A DNA stretch of 64,000 nucleotides from the NCBI RefSeq assembly GCF_008824185.1, contig NZ_CP044424.1, positions 35,950 through 99,949 on the forward strand, read 5' to 3'. A program made the translations under genes and the position numbers. This DNA is from Paracoccus pantotrophus (GTDB lineage Bacteria; Pseudomonadota; Alphaproteobacteria; Rhodobacterales; Rhodobacteraceae). Below, piece by piece: positions 1 through 8,302 of this stretch (positions are counted from its first letter, which is position 1; each line of letters starts with the position of its first letter). Below the pieces are notes generated by a model, which saw only the letters and a list, made by a program, of their open reading frames with translations, had not been told where the DNA came from and did no database searches.

Positions 1-1397
1 TCCGTGTCGGTCGAAACGATAATGACCGAAACCCCGGTGTCGCTGAGTTCGTCGATGATGCGCAGCACGTCCTGTTTCACGCCCACGTCGATGCCGCGCG
101 TGGGTTCGTCCACGATCAGCAGGCGCGGGTTCGTTGCCAAGACCCGACCCAGGCAGACCTTTTGCTGGTTGCCGCCGCTGAGGGTATCGACCGCATAGTC
201 CGGGCTTGGCGCCTTGACGCCCATGGCGCCGAAATAGCGCGCGACGACGGAGGCCTCGGCCTTGCGGTCGATGAACCCCGCCCGCGACCGGGACGGCAGC
301 GAAGACAGCGCGATATTGTCTCCGATGGACATCTGGCCCACGGCACCGTCCTTGCGGCGGTCATCCGAAAGATAGGCGATGCCCGCATCGAAGGCCGCGC
401 GCGGGTTGGCCGGCAAGGGGCCCTCGCGCCCGCCGAGCCAGATGGTACCGCCGGCCGGGTGCAGGCCAAAGATCGCACGCGCCAGTTCCTTCGCACCCGC
501 ACCCGGCAGGCCGGTAAAACCCAGGATCTCGCCGGGGGCGATGTCCAACGCGTCGATGGACAGGTTCGTCCCGACCACGGCCCGCAGCCTGACGGCCGGC
601 GTCTTGCCGGCATGGTCGCGGCGGCTGCGCTGGAACAGCTCCAGCCCCCGGCCCAGGACCAGTTCCGTCAGTTGCTCGGAACTGAGCGCGGCGACATTCT
701 CGGACCCGCCAGCCAGGTTGCCGTCGCGCAACACCGACACCGCGTCGCAGATTTCCAGGATCTCGTCGTTGTAATGCGAAATGAAGATGAAGGTGACGCC
801 CTCGGCCTTGAGCCGGCGCATGAAGTCGAACAGCACGCGCCGGTCGGCCACGGTCAGCGCGGCGGTGGGCTCGTCCAGGATGATGACCCTGCCACCCGAG
901 AACATCGCGCGCAGGATGTTCAGCTTGCGCCGCGCCACCGCGTCCAGCCGGCCGGCCAGCGCAGCGCCGTCGATCCCCGATCCGGCCAGCATCCGCGCCG
1001 CATCCGCGCGCAGCTTCCTCCAGTCGACAAACCCGCCCTGCGTGGGCCAGATGCCCAGCATCAGATTCTCGGCCGCGGTCATGTTGTCGATGATCATCGG
1101 CTCTTGCGTGACCAGGAAGACGCCGGCCTCTTCCATCGCCTTGACATCGACATGGTCGAGCGGCCGGCCATCCATCAGGATCCGCCCCGAGCTGGGCGTG
1201 TTCTGCCCCGAGATGATCCCCACCAGCGTGGATTTCCCGGCGCCGTTCTCGCCCAGAAGGCCGTGGATCGTGCCGCGGCGGATTTCCAGCGAGACCCCGC
1301 GCAATGCCCGGACCGGGCCATAGGTTTTCGTCACGTCCTCGATCCGCAGGATCGCGTCGGCGGCCGTATCCATGCCCCGCGTGTCATGAATCGTCAT
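1..1397 (-). CDS. Sugar ABC transporter ATP-binding protein (RbsA/XylG type), 3' end outside window
   Basis: Energises import of a sugar across the inner membrane with the binding protein encoded just upstream. About 465 residues are visible and no stop occurs before the window edge. The start ATG at 1397 (MTIHDTRG) follows a GGGAGGGAT-type ribosome site. Two ABC modules are present, as in RbsA: the first has Walker A GENGAGKST and Walker B VIILDEPTAAL, the second has the signature LSGGNQQK followed by LLIVDEPTRGIDVG. The first-module signature is degenerate (LDAVARRK), which is common in this family. Permease genes are expected beyond the left edge. Confidence is high for family; the sugar is unknown. 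Confidence 0.93.
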   Translation of the reverse strand, partial: MTIHDTRGMDTAADAILRIEDVTKTYGPVRALRGVSLEIRRGTIHGLLGENGAGKSTLVGIISGQNTPSSGRILMDGRPLDHVDVKAMEEAGVFLVTQEPMIIDNMTAAENLMLGIWPTQGGFVDWRKLRADAARMLAGSGIDGAALAGRLDAVARRKLNILRAMFSGGRVIILDEPTAALTVADRRVLFDFMRRLKAEGVTFIFISHYNDEILEICDAVSVLRDGNLAGGSENVAALSSEQLTELVLGRGLELFQRSRRDHAGKTPAVRLRAVVGTNLSIDALDIAPGEILGFTGLPGAGAKELARAIFGLHPAGGTIWLGGREGPLPANPRAAFDAGIAYLSDDRRKDGAVGQMSIGDNIALSSLPSRSRAGFIDRKAEASVVARYFGAMGVKAPSPDYAVDTLSGGNQQKVCLGRVLATNPRLLIVDEPTRGIDVGVKQDVLRIIDELSDTGVSVIIVSTDT

Positions 1398-1427
1398 CGG
1401 ATCCCTCCCCCAACCTCAGCAGGCAGA

Positions 1428-1452
1428 TGCCGGAGCGCGGACCGCTCCGGCA
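1428..1452 (-). terminator. Intercistronic hairpin between binding protein and ATPase genes
   Basis: A perfect 10-bp stem (TGCCGGAGCG / CGCTCCGGCA) with a 5-nt loop lies in the 72-bp gap between the binding-protein stop and the ATPase start. It has no long T run. Such hairpins after binding-protein genes commonly act as mRNA stabilisers or partial terminators that keep the binding protein in excess; that role is inferred here. Confidence 0.6.
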
Positions 1453-1469
1453 ATGATCGAACCCGGCGA

Positions 1470-2552
1470 TCAGGTATAGGGGATGCCCCAATCCTTTTCG
1501 GCCACGGCACCCCAGTGACGCGGATCGGCCGCATTCTCGCCGTTGATGACGAAGGGCGGGATGATCAGCGTCGGGCCGGTCTTGCCCTCGACGATCTCGC
1601 CCTTTTCCCAGAAGTATTTCTGGTTCTCATAGGCGCCGATCGGCACCGCCTCGCCCTTGAGCGCGTGCTTGACGATCATCTCGACCGCGATCTCGCCATA
1701 GGCGATGGGGTCTTGCGAGACGCAAGCGTCCATATAGCCCTCCTGGATCCATTTCAGGGCGACAGGCTCGCCGTCGATATTGACGAAGATGACATGGCCG
1801 TCCTCGCCCACCTTCTTCCAGCGTCCCTTCTGCTGCAAGGCCGTGGCGATGCCGCGCGCGGGCGAATCCGAAGGCGCATGTACCGCGTCCAGATCGGGGT
1901 ATTCCGACAGGGTGGACAGCGTCACCGACAGCATCTGCTCAAGCTGGCCTTCGGTCGGGCGCTCAAGATACTTGATCTCGGGATATTGCGCGAAGACGGA
2001 ATCCATCCCCTCCTTGCGCAACCGCCAGGCGACCGAAGCCAGCGCGCCATAGCAGTTCAGCACCGTGCCCTTGGGACTGCCGTGCTTCTTGACCAGGCGG
2101 TCCACGATTTCCTGCGCGGCCATCACGCCGCCCTGAAAGTTGTCGAAGCTGACGGTGATCGCGACATCGCCGCCATCGGCGGGCGTGTCGATGATGCCGA
2201 CCGGGATCTTCTGGCGATTATAGCGCCGGATCGCCGACACGATGGCCTGGCTGTCGATCGGGTCCGAGATGATGGCCGAGGGTTGGGACAAGAGCAGGCT
2301 TTGCCATTGCTCAAGCTGGCGCGTATTGTCGAAATTCGCGTTGGTGGCCTGGAACTGGCCGCCGGCAGCCGCGACGGCGCGCTTGACCGCTTCCTCCTGG
2401 ATCACGAAGAAATAATAGTCGAGGCTCTTGTTCGAATAAGGGATCGAAAGGGCGTTCTGCGCGAAAGCGCCCGGCCCCATCATTGCCCCCAGCCCCAGCG
2501 CCGCACCCCCCGCAAGCACATTGCGCCGGCTTACTCCGATCTGCTTAGTCAT
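1470..2552 (-). CDS. Periplasmic sugar-binding protein of ABC transporter (Peripla_BP_4/TorT-like)
   Basis: Captures a sugar or sugar derivative in the periplasm and delivers it to the ABC transporter whose ATPase follows. The 360-residue protein begins with a twin-arginine signal (SRRNVLAGG at residues 8-16, hydrophobic stretch, AFAQ cleavage region), so export as a folded protein by Tat is likely. The mature part has the LacI/RbsB-type fold signature, with a domain that includes ISDPIDSQAIVSAI and a closing ADPRHWG segment. It is the first gene of the transporter operon, and two dyad operators lie upstream. The ligand cannot be read from sequence; the neighbouring kinase and RpiA suggest a pentose or polyol. 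Confidence 0.9.
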   Translation of the reverse strand: MTKQIGVSRRNVLAGGAALGLGAMMGPGAFAQNALSIPYSNKSLDYYFFVIQEEAVKRAVAAAGGQFQATNANFDNTRQLEQWQSLLLSQPSAIISDPIDSQAIVSAIRRYNRQKIPVGIIDTPADGGDVAITVSFDNFQGGVMAAQEIVDRLVKKHGSPKGTVLNCYGALASVAWRLRKEGMDSVFAQYPEIKYLERPTEGQLEQMLSVTLSTLSEYPDLDAVHAPSDSPARGIATALQQKGRWKKVGEDGHVIFVNIDGEPVALKWIQEGYMDACVSQDPIAYGEIAVEMIVKHALKGEAVPIGAYENQKYFWEKGEIVEGKTGPTLIIPPFVINGENAADPRHWGAVAEKDWGIPYT

Positions 2553-2578
2553 GACATCCTCCCAGATGCTGCCACTTA

Positions 2579-2593
2579 TGTAGTATTACTAGT
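2579..2593. promoter_or_regulatory. Putative RpiR-type operator (site 1)
   Basis: TGTAGTATTACTAGT lies 27 bp upstream of the binding-protein start codon. It matches the left half and spacer geometry of the perfect dyad at 8268-8282. RpiR-family proteins such as HexR bind TGTARTnnnAYTACA-like dyads, and an RpiR regulator is encoded at 3513-4352. Confidence 0.55.
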
Positions 2594-2744
2594 TAGTTGC
2601 CGATTCTGTCAAGCAGCACCGCATTGGAATCCGCCCCTTGTGGACGCAATTCTCGGTAGGAACTGACAGAAATTATTGGAAAATAGCAAATTCTTCTTAT
2701 GCCCTGCGCGAATATCGTCCGCGCAGGCGCATTTTTCACGGAAC

Positions 2745-2759
2745 TGAAGTTTTACTAGG
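2745..2759. promoter_or_regulatory. Putative RpiR-type operator (site 2, degenerate)
   Basis: TGAAGTTTTACTAGG abuts the rpiA stop codon in the 207-bp gap upstream of the binding-protein gene. It is a weaker match to the TGTAGT-N3-ACTACA dyad. It may mark the upstream end of the transporter promoter. Confidence 0.35.
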
Positions 2760-3467
2760 TCAACGCATCGTTACATAGGATGAGCCGTCGAAGCAGCCCA
2801 CGACCATCCCCGCGGCCTCGCGGGTGAAAAGACCGTTCTCGACCACGCCGGGAATGCGGTTCAGTTCGATCTCCATGGGAGCCGGATCGTTGATCACCGG
2901 GCCGCAATGGCAATCGAGGATGAAATTGCCGCTATCCGTGACCACCGGCTGGCCGTCGCGCATCCGCCGCTCGATCCGGGCGTTTTCGATGCCATGCTGC
3001 GCAAGGGTGCGCGCCACCATGCGCTCGGTCTGCTTCCAGGCGAATTGCACCACCTCGACCGGCAGCGGAAATTTGCCCAGGCAATCGACGATCTTGGTCT
3101 CGTCGGTGACGCAGATCATCCGCTTCGAGGCATGGGCGACGATCTTTTCCCACAAAAGGCAGGCGCCGCCGCCCTTGATCATGTTGAAGCTGCGGTCGAT
3201 CTCGTCCGGGCCGTCCACGGTCAGGTCCAACTCGCCGATGTCGTTCGGGTCGGTGATCTCGATCCCGACCTCGCGCGCCACGTCGATGGTCGAGCGCGAG
3301 GTGGTGGTGCAGGTCAGCTTCAGCCCTTCGGCGACATGCTTGCCCAGCTCGCGCACGAAGAAATGCGACGTGGTCCCCGAGCCAAGGCCCAGCTTCATCC
3401 CGTCATGGATGAAGTCCTGGATCACGCGGCGGCCCGCGAGTTTCTTGGCTTCGTCCTGCTGGCTCAT
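2760..3467 (-). CDS. rpiA: Ribose-5-phosphate isomerase A
   Basis: Interconverts ribose 5-phosphate and ribulose 5-phosphate in the cytoplasm. At 235 residues it has the usual RpiA length. The phosphate loop appears as GLGSGTT (usually GTGSTA), the acidic catalytic motif as VDGPDE (usually DGADE), and KGGGACL, LGKFPLPVEV and the terminal NRIPGVVENGLF segment are typical. The start at 3467 is preceded by GGAGGAGAAGAGA. It lies third from the end of a run ALDH-kinase-HAD-RpiR-rpiA on the minus strand, so it is probably a pathway-specific paralogue rather than the housekeeping copy. The altered phosphate loop and DGPDE could mean a shifted substrate, for example a tetrose or modified pentose phosphate. 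Confidence 0.92.
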   Translation of the reverse strand: MSQQDEAKKLAGRRVIQDFIHDGMKLGLGSGTTSHFFVRELGKHVAEGLKLTCTTTSRSTIDVAREVGIEITDPNDIGELDLTVDGPDEIDRSFNMIKGGGACLLWEKIVAHASKRMICVTDETKIVDCLGKFPLPVEVVQFAWKQTERMVARTLAQHGIENARIERRMRDGQPVVTDSGNFILDCHCGPVINDPAPMEIELNRIPGVVENGLFTREAAGMVVGCFDGSSYVTMR

Positions 3468-3512
3468 TCTCTTCTCCTCCGGCGCGGGTTTCGTCGCGCT
3501 GCTTCAAGGGTT

Positions 3513-4352
3513 TCAGATCTTGTCGGTCTGCCAGCTATCCAGCGCGGGAAGCTGGTCAGGGAACTCGCTGCCGCTGGCGATGGCGATGGCAGTCACCAGC
3601 ATGTTGGTGACCAGATGGTGGTTCAGCCGCGAGGCCAGGGGCGTCATCAGTTCGGTCCGGTCATAGGGCAGCACCGCGATGACCGCGTCCGAGACCCGTG
3701 CCAGCGGACTGTCGCCAGCCGCGACCGCGACCACGCGGGCACCGCCGGCCCGGGCGGCCGTGGCGACCTCGACCATCTGCTTGGTATGGCCGGATTGCGA
3801 AAAGATCAGCGCGACATCGCCGGGGCGTGCGCTTTCCGCGTGCATCCATTGCCGTTGCTTGCCCAACAGCGCCTGGCAGCGCATCCCCAGACGCTGGAAC
3901 TTGTGCTCGGCATCCAGCGCGTTCACCTCGGAAATGCCGGTGGCGTAGATGCCCGTCCAGCTTGCCGCCTGCAAAAGCTGCGCGCCCTCGGCCACCTGCT
4001 CGGGGTCCAGATCCTCGGCCAGGCGCTGGACCGCATTCAGCGAATTGCGGCAGGTCTTGCGGACGATATTGCCGATGCTGTCCTGCGGGGTGATTTGCTC
4101 ATACGCGAAGGGTGCCGAAGGCACGAGGCTTTGCGCCAGGTTGAGCTTGAAATCCTGATAGCCGTCAAAGCCGAACCGGCGACAGAAGCGCATGATCGTC
4201 GGATCGCTGACCGAACACAGTTCGGACAGCCGTGCCATGCTCATATGGATCACTTCCGACGGTGCGGTGCCGACATAATCGGCCACCCGCCGCTCGGCCG
4301 GGCGCATCTCTTCGCGTTCGTGCAGGATTCGTTGCAGCAGGCTGACGGTCAT
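3513..4352 (-). CDS. RpiR-family transcriptional regulator (HTH_6 + SIS)
   Basis: A DNA-binding repressor or activator that senses a phosphosugar. The 279-residue protein has an N-terminal HTH of RpiR type (residues about 5-75, with SMARLSELCSVSDPTIMRFCRRFG as recognition region) and a C-terminal SIS sugar-phosphate-binding domain (residues about 120-260, including ISEVNALDAEHKFQRLG and FSQSGHTKQMVEVA). Start at 4352 follows AGGAGAAAGCC. It is embedded between rpiA and the HAD gene in the same operon, so autoregulation is likely. Likely targets are the four TGTAGT-N3-ACTACA-like sites at 2579, 2745, 8087 and 8268. Confidence 0.92.
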   Translation of the reverse strand: MTVSLLQRILHEREEMRPAERRVADYVGTAPSEVIHMSMARLSELCSVSDPTIMRFCRRFGFDGYQDFKLNLAQSLVPSAPFAYEQITPQDSIGNIVRKTCRNSLNAVQRLAEDLDPEQVAEGAQLLQAASWTGIYATGISEVNALDAEHKFQRLGMRCQALLGKQRQWMHAESARPGDVALIFSQSGHTKQMVEVATAARAGGARVVAVAAGDSPLARVSDAVIAVLPYDRTELMTPLASRLNHHLVTNMLVTAIAIASGSEFPDQLPALDSWQTDKI

Positions 4353-4368
4353 GGCTTTCTCCTGGCCG

Positions 4369-5040
4369 CTATCCTGCGGCGGTGGCTTTCCGTTCGTGCT
4401 GCAACAAATCCGCCAGACGGGTCAACCTGTGGCCGGCGGCGACTTCGACCCCGGCGCCACCGCCCCATGGCACGGCATAGAACGGCACCGCCGCTGCCTT
4501 GGCCGTAGCCTGATCGACCGGCGTGTCGCCGACATAGGCCCAGGTGCCGGGCTGAAGCTCCATCGCCTCGGCCACCGCCATCAGGTGGCGGGCATCGGGC
4601 TTGCAGGCCGGGACCGCATCCGCCCCCACCGCTGCATCGAACAGATGGGCCAGGCCGAGCTGTTCCAGCACCTTGCCCGTCACGGCATGGTTCTTGTTGG
4701 TGCAGATGCCAAGCCGCAGCCCGGCAGCGCGCAAAGCCGCAAGATCCTCGGGGACGTGATCGAAGAATCGGGTCCGGCCGGCCGGATCGTCCAGATAGGC
4801 GTGCAAATAGCCCTGAAACGCATGCTCGACTGCCGCATCATCATAAGGAATGCCCTGGTCGTCGAGAATGTCGGTGATCAGGCGGCGGGGGCCGTTGCCG
4901 ATGAATTGCTCGACATAGCGGGGATCGAGCTGGGGCCAGCCGTTGCCCCGGAAACCCACGTTCAACGCCGCGGCGATATCGGGGGCGCTGTCGATCAGCG
5001 TTCCGTCCAGGTCGAAAATGAACGCGGAATAGGCGGACAT
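4369..5040 (-). CDS. HAD-family phosphatase, phosphoglycolate phosphatase-like
   Basis: Predicted cytoplasmic phosphomonoesterase acting on a small phosphorylated metabolite. The 223-residue protein shows the HAD motifs in order: FDLDGTLIDS (motif I, nucleophile and acid Asp near residue 10), GICTNKN (motif II), a Lys in the PACKPDARH segment (motif III) and YVGDTPVDQATAKAA (motif IV). The helical cap insert is of GPH type. It sits 16 bp upstream of the RpiR gene and 18 bp downstream of the kinase gene in the same operon. It could remove dead-end sugar phosphates or carry out a pathway step; the substrate is not predictable. Confidence 0.88.
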   Translation of the reverse strand: MSAYSAFIFDLDGTLIDSAPDIAAALNVGFRGNGWPQLDPRYVEQFIGNGPRRLITDILDDQGIPYDDAAVEHAFQGYLHAYLDDPAGRTRFFDHVPEDLAALRAAGLRLGICTNKNHAVTGKVLEQLGLAHLFDAAVGADAVPACKPDARHLMAVAEAMELQPGTWAYVGDTPVDQATAKAAAVPFYAVPWGGGAGVEVAAGHRLTRLADLLQHERKATAAG

Positions 5041-5058
5041 GAAAGCGGGCTCCTGCGG

Positions 5059-6564
5059 TTATTGATCGAAAATGGCATCGCCGAGTGCGGCGAAGCTGTC
5101 GCTCAGCGCCGGGTAGAGCGAGCAATAGATCTCATGCGCGCGCGCATGGACGTGGGCAGCAGCGGGATCGGGCGACTCGCGCGTCAGGTCGCGGCAGCAT
5201 CGCGCAGCGGTGGCCGCGTCCGGCCAGACTCCCACGGCCAGCCCCGCCACCAGCGCCGCGCCGAAGGCCGCGCCCTCGGCCGCACCTTCGGTGGTCACCA
5301 CGTCGCAATCGAACATGTCCGCCTGGATCTGGCGCCACAGCGCCGAGCGCGCCCCTCCGCCCGAAGCCTTGACGATGCGCCCGTCGATTCCCATCGGCCG
5401 CATCAGGGCGTGCATGTCGGCAAAGGCATGCACCACGCCTTCCATCAGGGCGCGGGTCAGGTCCGCCCGGCGGTGCCGGGCAGTCAGCCCGATGAAGGCC
5501 CCGCGCGCCGAAGGATCGGGATGCGGGCAGCGTTCCCCGTTCAGATAGGGCAGAAACAGCAGGCCCCGCGCGCCGGCAGGGCTTTCGGCCGCCTCGGCCA
5601 CCAGTTGCTCGAACGGCGGCGCATCGGCGCAAAGCGTATCGCGATACCAGCCCATCGCGCCGCCCGCATTCAGCGACACGCCCATGCAATGCCACTTGTC
5701 GGCGGCGACATTGCAGAACACCTGCAACTTGCCGTCGGGGTTGTCCTGCGGCACATCCAGCGCCGCGGCCAGTATCCCTGCCGTGCCGATGGTGGTCTGC
5801 AGCTCGCCCGGCGCGATCACGCCCGAGCCGATGGTCTGGATCACGCTGTCGCCGCCGCCGCCCGCGACGGGCACCCCTTCGGGCAGGCCGAACAGCGCCG
5901 CGCCCTTGGCGGAGATCCGGCCGGTAATCTCCTGCGATTCAAAGACCGGGGGCAGCAGCGCCGGGTCGATTCCAGCGGTTTCGATCAGCCCCGCCGCCCA
6001 TTGCCGGCGGCGCACGTCGAAAAACCCGGTTCCCGAGGCGTCCGAGACCTCGCTGGCCACCTCGCCGGTCAGACGCAGGCGCAGATAATCCTTGGGGTTC
6101 AGCATCAGGGCCATGCGCGCGAACAACTCGGGCTCATGGTTGCGCATCCACAGGATCTTGCCGCCGGTATAGCCGACCAGCATCCGGTTGTTGGTGGCGG
6201 CGAGCAACCCTTCCAGCCCGCCAGCCGCCTCGGTCAGCGCCGCGCATTCGGCGCCGTTGCGCTGGTCGTTCCACAGGATTGCCGGGCGCAGCACCCGATG
6301 ATCCGCGTCCAGCGGCGTCAGCCCGTGCATCTGGCCCGACAGGCCGACGCAAAGGATCTCGACCCCCGGCGCCTTGGCCAGCGCCCCGGCCACGGCCTTG
6401 CGCGCGCCCTCGATCCACAATTCGGGATCCTGCTCGGTCCAGCCCGGACGCGGCTGCGACAGCGGATAGGTCGCGGTATCCGCCGCGATCACCGCGCCGT
6501 TGGTGCCGATCAGCAGCGCCTTGCACCCCGAGGTGCCGATGTCGATGCCCAGGAGCGCCTGCAT
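5059..6564 (-). CDS. xylB: FGGY-family carbohydrate kinase, xylulokinase-like
   Basis: ATP-dependent kinase expected to phosphorylate a ketopentose or related ketose after import. At 501 residues it has xylulokinase length. It begins with the FGGY phosphate-1 loop GIDIGTSGCK, has the xylulokinase signature LSGQMHG, WNDQRN, and MLNPKDYLRLRLTG, and carries the C-terminal adenosine region VKASGGGARSALWRQIQADM. The usual GGGDNAAGAVG segment is GGGGDSVIQTIGSGV here, so the substrate may not be D-xylulose. Three bases separate it from the ALDH stop, indicating tight co-transcription. Confidence 0.88.
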   Translation of the reverse strand: MQALLGIDIGTSGCKALLIGTNGAVIAADTATYPLSQPRPGWTEQDPELWIEGARKAVAGALAKAPGVEILCVGLSGQMHGLTPLDADHRVLRPAILWNDQRNGAECAALTEAAGGLEGLLAATNNRMLVGYTGGKILWMRNHEPELFARMALMLNPKDYLRLRLTGEVASEVSDASGTGFFDVRRRQWAAGLIETAGIDPALLPPVFESQEITGRISAKGAALFGLPEGVPVAGGGGDSVIQTIGSGVIAPGELQTTIGTAGILAAALDVPQDNPDGKLQVFCNVAADKWHCMGVSLNAGGAMGWYRDTLCADAPPFEQLVAEAAESPAGARGLLFLPYLNGERCPHPDPSARGAFIGLTARHRRADLTRALMEGVVHAFADMHALMRPMGIDGRIVKASGGGARSALWRQIQADMFDCDVVTTEGAAEGAAFGAALVAGLAVGVWPDAATAARCCRDLTRESPDPAAAHVHARAHEIYCSLYPALSDSFAALGDAIFDQ

Positions 6565-6567
6565 GGC

Positions 6568-8049
6568 TCAGGCCCCGACGCCGTGATGCAGCCGGACATG
6601 CTTGAAGTTGAAGTATTCCAGCAACCCCTCGCGCCCATGCTCATAGCCGACGCCGCTTTGCTTGCGGCCGCCATAGGGGGCGTTCATGATCCCGGCATCG
6701 ACATTGTTGATCGCCACATTGCCGTAATCCAGCCCTGCCGACAGGGCGTGGATCTCGGTCAGATCACGGGCATAGACGTAAGAGGCCAGCCCATAGGGCG
6801 TGTCGTTCGCCAATTCGACGGCCTCGGTCAAGTCGTCATAAACCGCGACGCCGACCAGCGGGCCAAAGGTCTCCTCGGTCATCACCAGCATCTCATGCGT
6901 GCAATCGGCGACCACGGTCGGACGGAAGAAATGCCCCTTGGCATATTCCGCGCCCTCGGGCGCCTTGCCGCCCGCGATGAGCCGCGCGCCTCGGGCCAGC
7001 GCGTCCTCAAGATGGGTCCGCGTCTTGGCCAGCGGTTCGGCCGAGGCCATGGCACCCAGATCCGCCGCCGGATGCGTCAACCCGTCATGCACGCTGAGCG
7101 CATCCGCCGCCTGGCCCAACCCGGCCAGGAATTCCTCATAGACCGAGCGGTGGACATAGATCCGGTTGATGGCGATGCAGATCTGGCCGCAATTGCGGAA
7201 GCTGCGCCGGGCGGCGCCCTTGACCGCCGCCGCGACATCTGCGCTGGCGGTCACGATCATCGGACAATTGCCCCCCAGCTCCAGCGACATCCGCTTTACC
7301 TGCGGACAGCTTTGCTGGATATGCAGGCCGACCGCGCTGGAGCCGGTAAAGGCGATCTTGTCCACCTGCGGATGCTCGACCAGCGCCTGCCCGACCTGCG
7401 AGCCCTTGCCCGTCAGCACGTTGACGACGCCCGCGGGAATCCCGGCCTCAAGGCATTTTTCGGCGATGGCCAGCGCGGTGAAAGGCGTGATCTCGGCCGG
7501 CTTGATGACGATGGTGCAGCCCGAAGCGAGGCTGGCGCAGAGCTTCCAGCCCACCAATTCCGCCGGATAGTTCCAGGGCGTGATCGCGCCCACGACGCCG
7601 ATGGGTTCGCGCACCACGAGGCTTTGAAAGCCGGGCTGGTCGTTCGGAACGATCTCGCCATGCACGCGGGTCGCCTCTTCGGCATAAAAATGGCAGGCCT
7701 CGGCCAGCTTCAGGATCTCGCCCCTGGCCTCGTTGACCGGCTTGCCCTGCTCGGCGGTCATGATCTGCGCCATGCTTGGCGCATCGGCGGCGATCAGGTC
7801 GCCCAGTCGGTGCAGTGCCGCGGCACGCGTCTTGGGCAATTCCGCGGCCCAGGGACGAAAGGCCCGGCGCGCGGCCTGCACGGCGGCCTCGATCTCGGCG
7901 TCGGTGGCGGCGGCGATATGGCCGATGACCTGGCCAGTCGCCGGATTTTCCACCGGCAGAGGGTCGCCCGCGCCAGGGCGGAACGCGCCATTGATGAAGA
8001 GCATGCCGTCCAGCCGGCCAATCGCTTCCAGAATGGATTGTTCTGTCAT
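6568..8049 (-). CDS. NAD(P)-dependent aldehyde dehydrogenase (succinate/2-oxoglutarate semialdehyde DH type)
   Basis: Oxidises an aldehyde, probably a semialdehyde, to the acid. I choose the ATG at 8049 (MTEQSILEAIG), 493 residues, because GGAGGT lies 9 bases before it; an upstream ATG at 8094 would add 15 unlikely residues. Motifs: PWNYP, FTGSSAVG (cofactor loop), LELGGNCP (catalytic Glu region), NCGQICIAINR (catalytic Cys), EETFGP, PYGGRKQSG. First gene of the minus-strand operon, divergent from the FAH/dehydrogenase operon. A role at the end of an oxidative sugar route, such as 2-oxoglutarate semialdehyde to 2-oxoglutarate, is inferred from the context. Confidence 0.9.
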   Translation of the reverse strand: MTEQSILEAIGRLDGMLFINGAFRPGAGDPLPVENPATGQVIGHIAAATDAEIEAAVQAARRAFRPWAAELPKTRAAALHRLGDLIAADAPSMAQIMTAEQGKPVNEARGEILKLAEACHFYAEEATRVHGEIVPNDQPGFQSLVVREPIGVVGAITPWNYPAELVGWKLCASLASGCTIVIKPAEITPFTALAIAEKCLEAGIPAGVVNVLTGKGSQVGQALVEHPQVDKIAFTGSSAVGLHIQQSCPQVKRMSLELGGNCPMIVTASADVAAAVKGAARRSFRNCGQICIAINRIYVHRSVYEEFLAGLGQAADALSVHDGLTHPAADLGAMASAEPLAKTRTHLEDALARGARLIAGGKAPEGAEYAKGHFFRPTVVADCTHEMLVMTEETFGPLVGVAVYDDLTEAVELANDTPYGLASYVYARDLTEIHALSAGLDYGNVAINNVDAGIMNAPYGGRKQSGVGYEHGREGLLEYFNFKHVRLHHGVGA

Positions 8050-8086
8050 GGTTTTGGCACCTCCCTGCGTCCTCATGGCGCCAAAA

Positions 8087-8101
8087 TATAGCATAACTAC
8101 A
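8087..8101. promoter_or_regulatory. Putative RpiR-type operator (site 3)
   Basis: On the minus strand this reads TGTAGTTATGCTATA. It lies 38 bp upstream of the ALDH start, so it would overlap that operon's promoter. The left half is identical to the perfect dyad at 8268-8282. Confidence 0.5.
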
Positions 8102-8267
8102 TTCTGGCAAGAGGGATTGTTGAGGGTCGCCAGTGGCGGATGCGCGGATTGGCCAATGATTTTCCCTATATCGATGTTTTCATGATTAAATTGGAATCCT
8201 TGCTGGTGGCGAGAAAATTTCTGCCACCATTCCGCATCAACCTCCTTGACGGGAATCCATCCTCAAA

Positions 8268-8282
8268 TGTAGTTTCACTACA
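8268..8282. promoter_or_regulatory. Putative RpiR-type operator (site 4, perfect dyad)
   Basis: TGTAGTTTCACTACA is a perfect 6-3-6 dyad 20 bp upstream of the FAH-family gene start. It fits the RpiR/HexR operator form TGTARTnnnAYTACA and is the best of four copies in this locus. Confidence 0.65.
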
Positions 8283-8302
8283 AACCCGAGGAGGTGAGAC
8301 TC

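Noticed and set aside
162..2666. 834-codon plus-strand open frame opposite the ABC ATPase and binding protein
   Set aside because: Shadow of the minus-strand genes; composition is Arg/His/Gln/Asp-rich with no domain, and the opposite strand has clear ABC motifs.
4351..8091. 1246-codon plus-strand open frame
   Set aside because: Antisense of the HAD, kinase and ALDH genes, a known effect of high GC third positions; no ribosome site or motif.
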